Positions 31,758 to 44,056 of a stretch of 64,000 nt of DNA are shown piece after piece. The notes under the pieces are model-generated. The model saw only the letters and a program-made list of their open reading frames with translations. It did no database searches and was not told where the DNA came from. Position 1 is the first letter of the stretch. Every line of letters begins with the position of its first letter. Location of the stretch: assembly GCF_015999545.1 (NCBI RefSeq), contig NZ_CP065546.1:2946001-3010000 (forward strand), in the 5' to 3' direction. This DNA comes from Lysinibacillus sp. JNUCC-52 (GTDB taxonomy: Bacteria > Bacillota > Bacilli > Bacillales_A > Planococcaceae). A program made the translations under genes and the position numbers.

Positions 31758-32041
31758 TGGAAGCACGTGATATTTTAAAACGTCCGGTCATTACTGAGCG
31801 TTCTTCAGAACTTATGGCAGAGAAAAAGTATACTTTCGAAGTAGACACTCGCGCTAACAAAACTCAAGTAAAAGACGCTGTAGAAGAAATCTTTGGCGTA
31901 AACGTTGAGAAAGTAAACGTTCTTAACTACAAAGGTAAATTCAAACGCGTTGGCCGTTACGGTGGTTATACTAACAAACGTCGTAAAGCGATTGTTAAAC
32001 TAACTGCGGACAGCAAAGACATCGAATTATTCGAAATGTAA
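31757..32041 (+). CDS. rplW: 50S ribosomal protein L23
   Basis: Tunnel-exit protein and docking site for trigger factor and SRP. It has 94 residues, beginning '[17 protein letters not shown]'. The ATG lies in TAATG shared with the end of rplD, downstream of GAGGTG within rplD, so translation is coupled. Confidence 0.97.
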   Translation: MEARDILKRPVITERSSELMAEKKYTFEVDTRANKTQVKDAVEEIFGVNVEKVNVLNYKGKFKRVGRYGGYTNKRRKAIVKLTADSKDIELFEM

Positions 32042-32088
32042 TCCTTTATGGATTTATGATTTGAACAATCAAGAAGGAGGGAAACACA

Positions 32089-32919
32089 ATGGCGATTAAA
32101 AAGTATAAACCTACCTCTAATGGTCGTCGTAATATGACGTCTTTAGACTTTGCGGAAATTACAACAAACAAGCCTGAGAAATCATTGCTTGAACCAACTA
32201 AACGCAAAGCTGGTCGTAACAACCAAGGTAAAATCACTGTTCGTCATCATGGTGGTGGTCATAAGAAGCAATATCGTGTCATCGATTTCAAGCGTATTAA
32301 AGATGGCATTCCAGCGAAAGTTGCTACTATCGAATATGATCCAAACCGTTCTGCGAATATCGCATTAATCAATTACGCTGATGGAGCAAAAGCTTACATC
32401 TTAGCACCAAAAGGTCTAGAGGTTGGTCAAACAATTGTATCTGGTCCAGATGCTGATATTAAAGTAGGTAACACATTACCATTAGCAAACATTCCAATGG
32501 GTACAACAATCCATAACATCGAGTTAAAACCTGGTAAAGGTGGACAATTAGTACGTTCTGCTGGTACTTCTGCGCAAGTACTTGGTCGTGAAGACAAATA
32601 CGTAATCGTTCGTCTACAATCTGGTGAAGTACGTTTAGTTCTTGCTACTTGCCGCGCTACAATCGGTCAAGTTGGTAACGAACAACACGAACTTGTACAC
32701 ATCGGTAAAGCAGGTCGTAGCCGTTGGTTAGGTAAACGCCCAACAGTTCGTGGTTCTGTAATGAACCCTAACGATCACCCACACGGTGGTGGTGAAGGAC
32801 GTTCTCCAATCGGACGTAAATCACCAATGACTCCTTGGGGTAAACCAGCACTTGGTTACAAAACTCGTAACAAGAAAAACAAATCGGATAAATTCATCAT
32901 CCGTAGTCGTAAAAAATAA
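32089..32919 (+). CDS. rplB: 50S ribosomal protein L2
   Basis: Binds domain IV of 23S rRNA near the peptidyl-transferase centre and is required for subunit joining. It has 276 residues, with '[16 protein letters not shown]' containing the conserved histidine and the basic C-terminus '[15 protein letters not shown]'. AAGGAGGGAAACACA precedes the ATG. Confidence 0.98.
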   Translation: MAIKKYKPTSNGRRNMTSLDFAEITTNKPEKSLLEPTKRKAGRNNQGKITVRHHGGGHKKQYRVIDFKRIKDGIPAKVATIEYDPNRSANIALINYADGAKAYILAPKGLEVGQTIVSGPDADIKVGNTLPLANIPMGTTIHNIELKPGKGGQLVRSAGTSAQVLGREDKYVIVRLQSGEVRLVLATCRATIGQVGNEQHELVHIGKAGRSRWLGKRPTVRGSVMNPNDHPHGGGEGRSPIGRKSPMTPWGKPALGYKTRNKKNKSDKFIIRSRKK

Positions 32920-32931
32920 AGTGGTTAAACT

Positions 32932-32952
32932 ACGGTTCTATGTGAGAGCCGT
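32932..32952 (+). other. Hairpin between rplB and rpsS
   Basis: ACGGTTCT at 32932-32939 pairs with AGAGCCGT at 32945-32952 (8 bp, one G-U), loop ATGTG. No T tract follows, so a terminator is unlikely. It stands alone in a 60-base gap. Confidence 0.4.
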
Positions 32953-32979
32953 GGTGGAATCACAGAGGGAGGTTCCTAC

Positions 32980-33258
32980 ATGGGTCGCAGTTTGAAAAAA
33001 GGACCTTTTGTTGACGACCACTTAATGAAAAAAGTGGAAGCACAAGAGGCTTCTGAGAAGAAACAAGTTATCAAAACTTGGTCTCGCCGTTCTACAATCT
33101 TCCCGAACTTCATCGGATTAACAATTGCTGTATATGATGGACGTAAACATGTTCCTGTATACGTAACAGAAGATATGGTAGGCCACAAACTTGGTGAATT
33201 CGCACCGACTCGTACTTATAAAGGTCACGGTGCAGACGACAAGAAAACAAGACGCTAA
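32980..33258 (+). CDS. rpsS: 30S ribosomal protein S19
   Basis: Head protein that forms bridges to the 50S subunit and binds with S13. It has 92 residues, beginning '[18 protein letters not shown]' with '[19 protein letters not shown]' in the core. GAGGGAGGTTCCTAC precedes the ATG. Confidence 0.97.
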   Translation: MGRSLKKGPFVDDHLMKKVEAQEASEKKQVIKTWSRRSTIFPNFIGLTIAVYDGRKHVPVYVTEDMVGHKLGEFAPTRTYKGHGADDKKTRR

Positions 33259-33280
33259 TTTTGAGAGGAGGTAATTCCTA

Positions 33281-33625
33281 ATGACACAAGCTAAAGCTAT
33301 CGCTCGCACAGTACGTATCGCTCCTCGTAAAGTTCGTCTAGTTGTAGACTTAATCCGAGGTAAGCAAGTAGGTGAGGCAGTTGCAATTTTACGTCATACT
33401 CCAAAAGCGGCGTCTCCAGTCGTTGAGAAAGTATTAAAATCTGCAGTTGCTAATGCTGAGCACAACTACGATCTAGACATCAACTCTTTAGTTGTTTCTG
33501 AAGTATTCGTTGATGAAGGTCCAACATTAAAACGTTTCCGTCCACGTGCACAAGGACGTGCAAGCGCAATTAACAAACGCACAAGCCACATCACTTTAGT
33601 GGTATCTGAGAAGAAGGAGGGTTAA
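33281..33625 (+). CDS. rplV: 50S ribosomal protein L22
   Basis: Its long hairpin lines the exit tunnel and contributes to macrolide binding. It has 114 residues. The hairpin '[18 protein letters not shown]' is intact. GAGAGGAGGTAATTCC precedes the ATG. It lies three bases before rpsC. Confidence 0.97.
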   Translation: MTQAKAIARTVRIAPRKVRLVVDLIRGKQVGEAVAILRHTPKAASPVVEKVLKSAVANAEHNYDLDINSLVVSEVFVDEGPTLKRFRPRAQGRASAINKRTSHITLVVSEKKEG

Positions 33626-33628
33626 TCC

Positions 33629-34282
33629 GTGGGTCAAAAAGTACATCCAATAGGACTGCGCGTTGGTATTATTCGTGACTGGGAGTCAAAATGGTACGCT
33701 GAAAAAGACTATGCAACTCTACTTCACGAAGACATCAAAGTGCGTAAATATATTGAAACGGCTCTTAAAGACGCTTCTGTTTCTAAAGTTGAAATCGAAC
33801 GTGCTGCAAACCGTGTAAACATTACAATTCACACTGCTAAACCAGGGATGGTAATCGGTAAAGGTGGTACGGAAGTTGAAAACCTTCGTAAATACCTTGG
33901 CGAACTAACTGGTAAACGTGTACACATCAACATTATCGAAATTAAACGTGCTGATCTTGACGCTCGTCTAGTAGCTGAAAACATCGCTCGTCAATTAGAA
34001 AACCGTGTTTCATTCCGTCGTGCGCAAAAGCAAGCAATCCAACGCACAATGCGTGCTGGTGCAAAAGGAATTAAAACACAAGTATCTGGTCGTTTAGGTG
34101 GCGCTGATATCGCGCGTGCTGAACATTATAGTGAAGGAACTGTTCCACTTCATACTCTACGTGCTGACATTGATTATGCACACGCAGAAGCTGACACTAC
34201 TTACGGTAAATTAGGCGTTAAAGTATGGATCTACCGTGGTGAAGTTCTTCCTACGAAGAAATCTGTGGAAGGAGGCAAATAA
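33629..34282 (+). CDS. rpsC: 30S ribosomal protein S3
   Basis: Part of the mRNA entry channel with helicase activity. It has 217 residues, starting at GTG 33629 ('[17 protein letters not shown]'), with a KH domain around '[17 protein letters not shown]'. GAAGGAGGGTTAATCC precedes the start. rplP begins one base after its stop region. Confidence 0.97.
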   Translation: MGQKVHPIGLRVGIIRDWESKWYAEKDYATLLHEDIKVRKYIETALKDASVSKVEIERAANRVNITIHTAKPGMVIGKGGTEVENLRKYLGELTGKRVHINIIEIKRADLDARLVAENIARQLENRVSFRRAQKQAIQRTMRAGAKGIKTQVSGRLGGADIARAEHYSEGTVPLHTLRADIDYAHAEADTTYGKLGVKVWIYRGEVLPTKKSVEGGK

Positions 34283-34283
34283 T

Positions 34284-34908
<625 letters not shown>

Positions 34909-34926
34909 TAAAGGAGGTTTTCAAGT

Positions 34927-35190
34927 ATGACTGAGCGTAATCAACGCAAAGTTTACACGGGCCGCGTTGTTTCAGATAAAATGGACAAAACTGTTACTGT
35001 TTTAGTTGAAACTCACAAAAAGCACAAGCTTTATGGTAAACGTGTAAAGTACTCTAAAAAGTTTAAAGCTCATGATGAGCAAAACCAAGCGAAAATCGGT
35101 GATATCGTACGTATCATGGAAACTCGCCCGCTATCAGCTACTAAACGTTTCCGTCTAGTTGAAGTTGTAGAAAAAGCGGTTATTATTTAA
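34927..35190 (+). CDS. rpsQ: 30S ribosomal protein S17
   Basis: Primary binding protein of the 16S 5' domain. It has 87 residues with '[20 protein letters not shown]' and the signature '[20 protein letters not shown]'. AAAGGAGGTTTTCAAGT precedes the ATG. Confidence 0.97.
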   Translation: MTERNQRKVYTGRVVSDKMDKTVTVLVETHKKHKLYGKRVKYSKKFKAHDEQNQAKIGDIVRIMETRPLSATKRFRLVEVVEKAVII

Positions 35191-35233
35191 TAACTATTTC
35201 GGAACAACCAATTTCCGAAGGGAGGTAACCTAA

Positions 35234-35602
35234 GTGATCCAACAAGAAAGTCGTATGAAAGTTGCTGACAACTCAGGTGCACGTGAAGTTCTTACAATTA
35301 AAGTGCTTGGTGGCTCTGGCCGTAAAACTGCTAACATCGGTGATATCGTTGTTTGTACAGTTAAGAAAGCAACACCAGGTGGCGTTGTCAAGAAGGGTGA
35401 CGTTGTTAAAGCTGTTATCGTTCGTACTAAATCAGGCGTTCGCCGTAAAGACGGTACTTACATCAAATTTGATGAAAATGCTTGTGTAATTATTCGTGAT
35501 GATAAATCACCACGCGGAACTCGTATTTTCGGACCTGTTGCACGTGAATTACGTGACAGCAACTTCATGAAAATCGTTTCTCTAGCTCCAGAAGTTCTTT
35601 AA
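35234..35602 (+). CDS. rplN: 50S ribosomal protein L14
   Basis: Intersubunit-bridge protein and binding site of the silencing factor RsfS. It has 122 residues starting at GTG 35234 ('[19 protein letters not shown]'), preceded by GGGAGGTAACCTAA. The C-terminus '[20 protein letters not shown]' is typical. Confidence 0.97.
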   Translation: MIQQESRMKVADNSGAREVLTIKVLGGSGRKTANIGDIVVCTVKKATPGGVVKKGDVVKAVIVRTKSGVRRKDGTYIKFDENACVIIRDDKSPRGTRIFGPVARELRDSNFMKIVSLAPEVL

Positions 35603-35637
35603 TTTCATGACAGTGCCAATCAAGGAGGTGCGACAGC

Positions 35638-35946
35638 ATGCATGTAAAAAAAGGTGACAAGGTTAAGGTTATCACTGGTAAGGACAAAGGCAAAGAAGGA
35701 GTAATCCTAGCTGCTTTCCCTAAACAAGATCGCGTTCTTGTTGAAGGTGTAAACATCGTGAAAAAACACGTTAAACCTAACCAATTGAATCCACAAGGTG
35801 GGATTGTAAGCCAAGAGGCTGCAATTCACGTTTCGAACGTAATGCTAATCGATCCTAAATCTGGCGAGCCGACTCGTGTAGGTTATAAAATCGAAAACGG
35901 TAAAAAAGTTCGTGTTGCAAAAAAATCAGGTGCAGTAATCGACTAA
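35638..35946 (+). CDS. rplX: 50S ribosomal protein L24
   Basis: Assembly initiator of the large subunit. It has 102 residues with the KOW motif '[20 protein letters not shown]'. CAAGGAGGTGCGACAGC precedes the ATG. Confidence 0.97.
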   Translation: MHVKKGDKVKVITGKDKGKEGVILAAFPKQDRVLVEGVNIVKKHVKPNQLNPQGGIVSQEAAIHVSNVMLIDPKSGEPTRVGYKIENGKKVRVAKKSGAVID

Positions 35947-35975
35947 TTAGTAAATAAAAGAAGGGAGGTACACAC

Positions 35976-36515
35976 ATGAGCCGCCTAAAAGAAAAATATT
36001 TAAATGAAGTTTCACCTGCTCTAATGAGCAAATTTGGATATAAATCAGTTATGCAACTTCCTAAAGTTGATAAAATCGTTATCAACATGGGTGTTGGCGA
36101 TGCAGTTCAAAACTCTAAAGCACTAGATGCTGCTGTAGAAGAATTGACAATTATCACTGGTCAAAAACCAGTAGTAACTAAAGCTAAAAAATCGATCGCA
36201 GGTTTCCGTCTACGTGAAGGTATGCCTATCGGTGCTAAAGTTACATTACGCGGTGAGCGTATGTATGAATTCTTGGATAAATTAATCGCAATCGCATTAC
36301 CTCGTGTACGTGACTTCCGTGGTGTTTCTAAAAAAGCATTCGATGGTCGCGGTAACTACACTCTAGGTGTTAAAGAGCAATTAATTTTCCCAGAAATCGA
36401 TTACGATAAAGTTTCAAAAGTACGCGGTATGGACATCGTGATCGTAACGACAGCGAATTCTGACGAAGAAGCTCGCGAGTTATTGACACAATTCGGTATG
36501 CCGTTCCAAAAGTAA
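35976..36515 (+). CDS. rplE: 50S ribosomal protein L5
   Basis: Binds 5S rRNA in the central protuberance. It has 179 residues with '[20 protein letters not shown]' and '[20 protein letters not shown]'. GAAGGGAGGTACACAC precedes the ATG. Confidence 0.97.
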   Translation: MSRLKEKYLNEVSPALMSKFGYKSVMQLPKVDKIVINMGVGDAVQNSKALDAAVEELTIITGQKPVVTKAKKSIAGFRLREGMPIGAKVTLRGERMYEFLDKLIAIALPRVRDFRGVSKKAFDGRGNYTLGVKEQLIFPEIDYDKVSKVRGMDIVIVTTANSDEEARELLTQFGMPFQK

Positions 36516-36722
<207 letters not shown>

Positions 36723-36751
36723 TCCCCTAATTTGGGAAGGAGGTAAATGTA

Positions 36752-37150
36752 ATGACAATGACTGATCCGATTGCAGATATGCTTACTCGCATTCGTAATG
36801 CGAACATGGTTCGTCACGAGAAGTTAGAAGTACCAGCTTCCAACGTGAAAAAAGAAATCGCTGAAATTTTAAAGCGTGAAGGTTTCGTACGTGACGTAGA
36901 ATACGTGGAAGACAACAAACAAGGTATCATCCGTATCTTCTTAAAATACGGTAAAGATAACGAACGCGTTATCACGGGCCTAAAACGTATTTCTAAACCT
37001 GGTCTACGTGTATATGCTAAAACAAATGAAGTTCCTAAAGTACTGAACGGTCTTGGTATCGCTTTAGTGTCAACTTCACAAGGTTTATTAACAGATAAAG
37101 AAGCTCGCGCTAAACAAGTTGGCGGCGAAGTTCTAGCATACGTTTGGTAA
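36752..37150 (+). CDS. rpsH: 30S ribosomal protein S8
   Basis: Central-domain assembly protein, and in E. coli the repressor of the spc operon. It has 132 residues with '[20 protein letters not shown]' and '[20 protein letters not shown]'. GAAGGAGGTAAATGTA precedes the ATG. Confidence 0.97.
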   Translation: MTMTDPIADMLTRIRNANMVRHEKLEVPASNVKKEIAEILKREGFVRDVEYVEDNKQGIIRIFLKYGKDNERVITGLKRISKPGLRVYAKTNEVPKVLNGLGIALVSTSQGLLTDKEARAKQVGGEVLAYVW

Positions 37151-37180
37151 TTAGCAATAAATGAATGGAGGTGCAACTAA

Positions 37181-37720
37181 ATGTCTCGTGTAGGTAAAAA
37201 AATTATCGAGGTACCTGCTAACGTAACTGTTACTGTCGCTGCTGACAACACTGTTACTGTTAAAGGTCCTAAAGGCGAACTTGTTCGTTCTTTCCACCAA
37301 GATATGAAAATTGAGCAAGAAGGTAATGTGATCTCTGTATCTCGTCCTTCTGATTCAAAAGAACACCGCACAAACCACGGTACTACTCGTGCGCTTTTAG
37401 CGAACATGATTACTGGAGTTTCTGCAGGTTTCGAAAAATCATTAGAACTTATCGGTGTCGGTTACCGTGCGCAATTACAAGGTAAAAAGCTTGTACTTAA
37501 CGTAGGTTACTCTCACCCAGTTGAGTTCACACCAGAAGATGGTCTTGAAGTAGAAGTTCCTTCTAATACAAAAATCATCGTTAAAGGTATCAGCAAAGAA
37601 CGCGTTGGCGCTCTTGCATCTAATATCCGTGACGTTCGTCCACCAGAGCCGTATAAAGGTAAAGGTATCCGTTACGAAGGCGAATACGTTCGTCGTAAAG
37701 AAGGTAAAACAGGTAAATAA
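37181..37720 (+). CDS. rplF: 50S ribosomal protein L6
   Basis: Lies near the sarcin-ricin loop. It has 179 residues in two similar domains, with the signature '[18 protein letters not shown]' at the C-terminus. TGGAGGTGCAACTAA precedes the ATG. Confidence 0.97.
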   Translation: MSRVGKKIIEVPANVTVTVAADNTVTVKGPKGELVRSFHQDMKIEQEGNVISVSRPSDSKEHRTNHGTTRALLANMITGVSAGFEKSLELIGVGYRAQLQGKKLVLNVGYSHPVEFTPEDGLEVEVPSNTKIIVKGISKERVGALASNIRDVRPPEPYKGKGIRYEGEYVRRKEGKTGK

Positions 37721-37752
37721 TGCTGCTTAAGCATTAGAAAGGAGTGACCCTT

Positions 37753-38112
37753 GTGATTACGAAACAGGATAAAAATCAAGTTCGTAAAAAACGTCATGCG
37801 CGAGTACGTTCTAAAATTACGGGTACTGCTGAGCGTCCACGCTTAAACGTATTCCGTTCTAACAAGAACATCTACGCTCAACTTATCGATGACGTAGCAG
37901 GCGTAACAATTGTTAGCGCATCTTCTCAAGAAAATGGTTTTGAAGGTGCTGGTAACAACGTTGAAGCTGCATCAAAAATCGGTGAAACAATCGCGAAACG
38001 CGCTACGGAAAAAAATATTACTGCTATAGTATTTGACCGTGGTGGTTACTTATATCATGGACGTGTTAAAGCTTTAGCTGAAGCTGCACGTGAGAACGGT
38101 TTAGAATTTTAA
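37753..38112 (+). CDS. rplR: 50S ribosomal protein L18
   Basis: 5S rRNA-binding protein. It has 119 residues from GTG 37753 ('[15 protein letters not shown]'), eight bases after AAAGGAG; the earlier GTG 37744 lies within that ribosome site. '[20 protein letters not shown]' and '[20 protein letters not shown]' are conserved. Confidence 0.96.
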   Translation: MITKQDKNQVRKKRHARVRSKITGTAERPRLNVFRSNKNIYAQLIDDVAGVTIVSASSQENGFEGAGNNVEAASKIGETIAKRATEKNITAIVFDRGGYLYHGRVKALAEAARENGLEF

Positions 38113-38133
38113 TAAGAAGGAGGGACACATTTC

Positions 38134-38637
38134 ATGAGTCGAATTGACGCAAACAAACTTGGAGAACTTGAAGAACGCGTAGTTACTATTAACCGTGTTG
38201 CTAAAGTTGTTAAAGGTGGACGTCGCTTCCGCTTCACAGCATTAGTTGTAGTTGGCGATAGAAACGGACATGTTGGTTTCGGTACTGGTAAAGCTCAAGA
38301 GGTGCCAGACGCTATCCGTAAAGCTGTTGAAGATGCGAAGAAAAACTTAATCGAAGTGCCACGTGTTGGTGGAACAACTCCACACTTAGTGCTTGGTCGC
38401 TTCGGTGCAGGAGAAATCCTAATCAAACCTGCTGCTCCTGGTACAGGAGTTATCGCTGGTGGTCCAGTACGTGCCGTACTAGAACTTGCTGGTATTACTG
38501 ATATTCTTTCAAAATCACTTGGATCTAACACACCAATCAACATGGTGCGTGCTACTGTTCAAGGTTTAACTGAATTAAAACGCGTAGAGGACGTTGCAAA
38601 ATTACGTGGCAAATCAGTGGAAGAAATATTAGGATAA
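38134..38637 (+). CDS. rpsE: 30S ribosomal protein S5
   Basis: Contributes to decoding fidelity and the mRNA channel. It has 167 residues with the double-stranded RNA-binding segment '[20 protein letters not shown]' (the region where spectinomycin-resistance changes arise; none evident) and '[20 protein letters not shown]'. GAAGGAGGGACACATTTC precedes the ATG. Confidence 0.97.
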   Translation: MSRIDANKLGELEERVVTINRVAKVVKGGRRFRFTALVVVGDRNGHVGFGTGKAQEVPDAIRKAVEDAKKNLIEVPRVGGTTPHLVLGRFGAGEILIKPAAPGTGVIAGGPVRAVLELAGITDILSKSLGSNTPINMVRATVQGLTELKRVEDVAKLRGKSVEEILG

Positions 38638-38650
38638 GGGGGGAATAATA

Positions 38651-38833
38651 ATGGCTAACAAATTAGAAATCACCCTTACAAAATCTGTGATCGGTTCTAA
38701 ACCGGCACAACGTAAAACTATTGAAGCTCTTGGTTTACGTAAATTAAATCAAACTGTTGAGAAAGCTGATAATGCAGCTACTCGCGGTATGCTTGATAAA
38801 GTAGCTCACTTAGTTACTGTAAAAGAAAATTAA
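38651..38833 (+). CDS. rpmD: 50S ribosomal protein L30
   Basis: Small large-subunit protein of 60 residues: '[20 protein letters not shown]' and '[20 protein letters not shown]' match the family. AAGGGGGGAATAATA precedes the ATG. Confidence 0.96.
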   Translation: MANKLEITLTKSVIGSKPAQRKTIEALGLRKLNQTVEKADNAATRGMLDKVAHLVTVKEN

Positions 38834-38867
38834 TTTTTAATTAATGAACAAGGAGGTGCCACCCACT

Positions 38868-39308
38868 ATGAAACTGCATGAGTTAAAACCAGCAGAAGGT
38901 TCTCGTAAGCAACGCAATCGCGTTGGTCGTGGTATCGGTTCTGGTAACGGTAAAACTGCGGGTAGAGGTCATAAAGGTCAAAACTCTCGATCTGGCGGCG
39001 GTGTACGCCCAGGCTTTGAGGGCGGACAAAACCCGTTATTCCGTCGTTTACCAAAACGTGGCTTTACGAACATTAACCGTAAAGAATACGCTATCGTTAA
39101 CCTTGACACATTAAACCGTTTCGAAGACGGTGCAGAAGTAACAACTGCATTATTACTTGAAACTGGTCTTGTGAGCAATGAAAAAGCTGGAATTAAAGTT
39201 CTTGGTAATGGAACACTTAACAAAAAGCTTACTGTAAAAGCTCATAAATTCTCAGCTTCAGCGAAAGAAGCAATCGAGAATGCCGGCGGAACTACTGAGG
39301 TGATTTAA
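38868..39308 (+). CDS. rplO: 50S ribosomal protein L15
   Basis: Late-assembly protein of the 50S. It has 146 residues from ATG 38868 ('[20 protein letters not shown]') preceded by AAGGAGGTGCCACCCAC; the frame open from 38844 overlaps its ribosome site. A Gly/Arg-rich N-terminal extension ('[20 protein letters not shown]') threads into 23S rRNA. Its stop shares a base with the secY start. Confidence 0.97.
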   Translation: MKLHELKPAEGSRKQRNRVGRGIGSGNGKTAGRGHKGQNSRSGGGVRPGFEGGQNPLFRRLPKRGFTNINRKEYAIVNLDTLNRFEDGAEVTTALLLETGLVSNEKAGIKVLGNGTLNKKLTVKAHKFSASAKEAIENAGGTTEVI

Positions 39309-40603
39309 TGTTTCAGACAATCTCTAACTTTATGCGTGTTCGAGATATAAGAAATAAAATCATTTTCACTCTTTTAATGTTAATCGTATTCCGTATTGGT
39401 ACATTTATACCAGTACCGAACGTTGACGCAAATGTATTAAAGGCAACTGATGAGTTTAACCTCGTTGGTTTCCTCAATACTTTTGGCGGTGGTGCTTTGA
39501 AAAACTTCTCTATCTTCGCGATGGGAATTATGCCATACATCACAGCCTCAATTATTGTTCAGTTATTGCAAATGGACGTAGTACCGAAGTTTGCTGAGTG
39601 GGCAAAGCAAGGTGAAGTCGGAAGACGTAAACTTGCACAATTTACTCGTTACTTTACAATTATTCTTGCCTTTATCCAATCGTTCGCGATGTCATTTGGT
39701 TTCAATAAAATGTATGGTGGATCTTTGATTAAAGAAGAGGGAATTCTAACGTATGTTACAATTTCAATTGTATTGACAGCGGGTACAGCTTTCCTTGTAT
39801 GGCTTGCTGAGCAAATTACTGCACATGGTGTTGGTAATGGTATTTCTGTTGTAATTTTCGCAGGTATCGTTGCAGCATTACCTACAGGAATAAACCAAAT
39901 TTATGCACAACAAATTGAGGGTGCTGGTGATAAACTGTTTATTAACATTATCATTCTTGCATTACTTGCTTTGATTTTACTTGCAATTGTCGTGGGTGTT
40001 ATTTACGTGCAACAAGCACTTCGTAAAATCCCAATTCAATATGCAAAACGAGTTACTGGACGCAACCAACAAACTGGTGGTCAACAAACGCACTTACCGT
40101 TAAAAGTAAATGCTGCAGGGGTTATTCCGGTAATCTTCTCAGTAGCGTTCCTTGTTACGCCTCGTACGTTAGCAGCGTTCTTTGGTCAAAATGATGTAAC
40201 AACATTCATTGAAAACACGTTCGATTATCAGAAACCTGTTGGGATGTTGATTTATGTTGCATTGATCGTCGCGTTCACATATTTCTATGCATTCGTACAA
40301 GTGAATCCAGAAAATGTGGCAGACAACTTGAAAAAACAAGGTGCTTACATTCCAGGTATTCGCCCGGGTGAAAACACTCAAACGTATTTAACAAGCGTGT
40401 TATATCGTCTGACTTTTGTTGGCGCGATATTCTTAACTGTAATTGCTGTAATGCCGATTATATTCATCAACCTTATGAATCTACCTGCTTCAGTGCAAAT
40501 CGGTGGTACTAGTATAATTATCGTAGTCGGCGTAGCGCTAGAAACGATGAAACAGCTAGAATCCCAACTTGTTAAACGTCACTACAAAGGCTTTATGAAA
40601 TAA
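39308..40603 (+). CDS. secY: Preprotein translocase subunit SecY
   Basis: Channel-forming subunit of the Sec translocon. It has 431 residues and ten hydrophobic helices. Recognisable parts are the plug region 'LNTFGGGALKNFSIFAMGIM', 'PYITASIIVQLL', and 'GQQTHLPLKVNAAGVIPVIF' in the cytoplasmic loop and helix seven. Its ATG overlaps the rplO stop (TAATG). A 13-bp hairpin directly follows the stop. Confidence 0.97.
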   Translation: MFQTISNFMRVRDIRNKIIFTLLMLIVFRIGTFIPVPNVDANVLKATDEFNLVGFLNTFGGGALKNFSIFAMGIMPYITASIIVQLLQMDVVPKFAEWAKQGEVGRRKLAQFTRYFTIILAFIQSFAMSFGFNKMYGGSLIKEEGILTYVTISIVLTAGTAFLVWLAEQITAHGVGNGISVVIFAGIVAALPTGINQIYAQQIEGAGDKLFINIIILALLALILLAIVVGVIYVQQALRKIPIQYAKRVTGRNQQTGGQQTHLPLKVNAAGVIPVIFSVAFLVTPRTLAAFFGQNDVTTFIENTFDYQKPVGMLIYVALIVAFTYFYAFVQVNPENVADNLKKQGAYIPGIRPGENTQTYLTSVLYRLTFVGAIFLTVIAVMPIIFINLMNLPASVQIGGTSIIIVVGVALETMKQLESQLVKRHYKGFMK

Positions 40604-40604
40604 T

Positions 40605-41326
<722 letters not shown>

Positions 41327-41329
41327 TAC

Positions 41330-41385
41330 CCGGCTCCGGGCGCAGAATACTGCTTCCGCGGGAGGCATGCGGGAGCAACACCGAA
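41330..41385 (+). other. GC-rich run of three small hairpins after adk
   Basis: CCCGG-CT-CCGGG, GCAG-AATA-CTGC and CCGC-GGGAGGCAT-GCGG follow each other directly after the adk stop, in bases much richer in GC than the surroundings. No T tract follows. The origin is unknown; it could belong to the decayed map 5' end or to a small inserted repeat. Confidence 0.4.
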
Positions 41386-41394
41386 ACATAATTT

Positions 41395-41700
41395 TTTTGA
41401 GAGTTGCAAAAGCATATTGTGCCCGGTATATATTTCTTTTAAAAAGTGCAACATTACTTTTGGGAGAGTATAATGGGTTTCGTGGAAGCATCTGTGTAAC
41501 GGGTATGAATATCTCATCAAAGACATTCCGGTATTCGTGTAAACATGGGAGATTCAGTGCCCAGACTGGTCCTGTATATTCCGTGGATTGTGTGAAGCGA
41601 AACCAGACGAGCGTCTTTCAAACATCTCTCATACAATCCAAACATATGTTGAAACGAGGTTGCTTCTATAGTTGCAGCAGATATCCGTTTGATGTAACGA
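41395..41700 (+). pseudogene. map: Decayed methionine aminopeptidase gene
   Basis: Remnant of map, which lies between adk and infA in B. subtilis. Two blocks in different frames match the Map protein as I recall it: 'EYNGFRGSICV' (41466-41498) and 'GLCEAKPDERLSNISHTIQT' followed by YVE (41585-41653). A weaker block, 'FDVTMRTL' (41688-41711), is like the usual C-terminus. A trace of 'HGDSA' around 41547 is broken by frameshifts. The whole adk-infA gap is 415 bases, while map needs about 744, so parts are deleted, and no intact frame exists. A functional copy must be elsewhere. Confidence 0.8.
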
Positions 41701-41741
41701 TGAGAACTTTAATTTGCATATAGAGAGGAGAGACAGAGTAG

Positions 41742-41960
41742 ATGGCGAAAGATGATGTAATTGAAGTCGAAGGAACAGTTGTTGAGACTTTGCCAAACGC
41801 GATGTTTAAGGTAGAATTAGAAAATGGACATGTGATTTTAGCACACGTATCTGGTAAGATTCGTATGCACTTTATCCGTATTCTACCTGGAGATAAGGTT
41901 ACTATCGAGTTATCTCCTTATGATTTAACTCGCGGTCGTATCACATACCGTTTTAAATAA
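41742..41960 (+). CDS. infA: Translation initiation factor IF-1
   Basis: Binds the 30S A site during initiation. It has 72 residues with an OB fold ('[20 protein letters not shown]', '[18 protein letters not shown]', '[15 protein letters not shown]'). GAGAGGAGAGACAGAGTAG precedes the ATG. Confidence 0.97.
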   Translation: MAKDDVIEVEGTVVETLPNAMFKVELENGHVILAHVSGKIRMHFIRILPGDKVTIELSPYDLTRGRITYRFK

Positions 41961-41997
41961 TCTTTTGCGCTCCGGACTATTAAGGAGGTTAGGTTAG

Positions 41998-42111
<114 letters not shown>

Positions 42112-42135
42112 TTCTAAAGGAGGTGCACAACGTAC

Positions 42136-42501
42136 ATGGCACGTATTGCTGGTGTTGACATTCCTCGCGACAAACGCGTGGTAATTTCATTAACTTACAT
42201 TTACGGTATTGGTAAAACTACAGCTCAGAAAGTATTAGCTGGCGCAGGTATTTCAGAAGATACACGCGTACGCGACTTAACTGAAGATCAGTTAAACCTA
42301 ATCCGTGAACAATTAGATTCTTACAAACTTGAAGGTGACTTACGTCGCGAAACTTCATTAAACATTAAACGTCTGATGGAAATCGGTTCATTCCGTGGTA
42401 TCCGTCACCGTCGTGGTTTACCTGTTCGTGGTCAAAATACGAAGAACAATGCGCGTACGCGTAAAGGTCCTCGTAAAACAGTTGCGAACAAGAAAAAATA
42501 A
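42136..42501 (+). CDS. rpsM: 30S ribosomal protein S13
   Basis: Head protein contacting P-site tRNA and the 50S subunit. It has 121 residues, '[20 protein letters not shown]' at the start and '[20 protein letters not shown]' near the C-terminus. AAAGGAGGTGCACAACGTAC precedes the ATG. Confidence 0.97.
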   Translation: MARIAGVDIPRDKRVVISLTYIYGIGKTTAQKVLAGAGISEDTRVRDLTEDQLNLIREQLDSYKLEGDLRRETSLNIKRLMEIGSFRGIRHRRGLPVRGQNTKNNARTRKGPRKTVANKKK

Positions 42502-42508
42502 TACGTAA

Positions 42509-42916
<408 letters not shown>

Positions 42917-43055
42917 TGGGTGCGTCTCATATTGTATGAGAACATCATTTTTTGTACAGACTGTCTTGTGCAGATATTAAACGATACGTCAATGACGATC
43001 GAATCTATGATGGAAAGAACCTATACATTCGATGTTTTGAAGGAGGGTAAATGAA

Positions 43056-44000
43056 ATGATCGAAATTGAAAAACCAAAGATTGAAACGGTGGAGATCAGC
43101 GAAGATTCCAAATATGGAAAGTTTGTTGTAGAACCGCTTGAACGCGGATATGGAAACACTTTGGGTAATTCTTTACGTCGTATCCTTCTGTCTTCATTAC
43201 CAGGAGCTGCTGTCACTTCAATCCAAATTGATGGTGTACTTCACGAATTCTCTACTGTAGAAGGCGTTGTAGAAGATGTAGCTTCAATTATTTTGAACGT
43301 GAAAAAGCTTGCTCTTAAAATCTACTCTGACGAAGAAAAAGTTATTGAGATTGATGTAAAGGGCGATGGTACAGTTACGGCTGCTGACATTACACATGAC
43401 AGTGACGTAGAAATTTTAAACCCAGATCTATATATTGCAACAATCGCTAAAAACGGTCATTTACGTATGCGTATGTACGCTCAACGCGGCCGTGGTTACA
43501 CTCCTGCTGATCAAAACAAACGTGAGGATCTTCCTATCGGCGTGATCCCGATCGACTCTATTTACACTCCAGTATCACGCGTCAATTTCCAAGTGGAAAA
43601 TACTCGTGTAGGTCAGTCTTCTGACTACGATAAACTTTCTCTTGATGTGTGGACAGATGGTAGCATCGGTCCGAAAGAGGCGATTTCGCTCGGAGCAAAA
43701 ATTTTAACCGAGCATCTAAACATCTTCGTTGGCATGACAGATGAGGCACAAACTGCTGAAATCATGGTCGAAAAAGAAGAAGATCAAAAAGAAAAAGTTT
43801 TAGAGATGACTATCGAAGAACTTGATCTTTCTGTTCGTTCTTATAACTGCTTAAAACGCGCTGGTATTAATACAGTACTAGAACTTGCGAATAAGTCAGA
43901 AGACGACATGATGAAAGTTCGTAACCTTGGACGTAAGTCATTAGAAGAGGTAAAAGCGAAGTTAGAAGAGCTTGGTTTAGGGTTACGCAAAGAAGACTAA
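43056..44000 (+). CDS. rpoA: RNA polymerase alpha subunit
   Basis: Dimerises to nucleate RNA polymerase assembly. It has 314 residues: the N-terminal domain with '[20 protein letters not shown]', and a C-terminal domain with '[20 protein letters not shown]' and '[20 protein letters not shown]', the UP-element and activator contact surface. AAGGAGGGTAAATGAA precedes the ATG; a three-base-shifted ATGAAATGA at 43051 is only a two-codon frame. Confidence 0.98.
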   Translation: MIEIEKPKIETVEISEDSKYGKFVVEPLERGYGNTLGNSLRRILLSSLPGAAVTSIQIDGVLHEFSTVEGVVEDVASIILNVKKLALKIYSDEEKVIEIDVKGDGTVTAADITHDSDVEILNPDLYIATIAKNGHLRMRMYAQRGRGYTPADQNKREDLPIGVIPIDSIYTPVSRVNFQVENTRVGQSSDYDKLSLDVWTDGSIGPKEAISLGAKILTEHLNIFVGMTDEAQTAEIMVEKEEDQKEKVLEMTIEELDLSVRSYNCLKRAGINTVLELANKSEDDMMKVRNLGRKSLEEVKAKLEELGLGLRKED

Positions 44001-44056
44001 GCGATTTAAACAAAACTTATAAGATCAGATATTTTTTATAAAGGAGGGAAACATCC

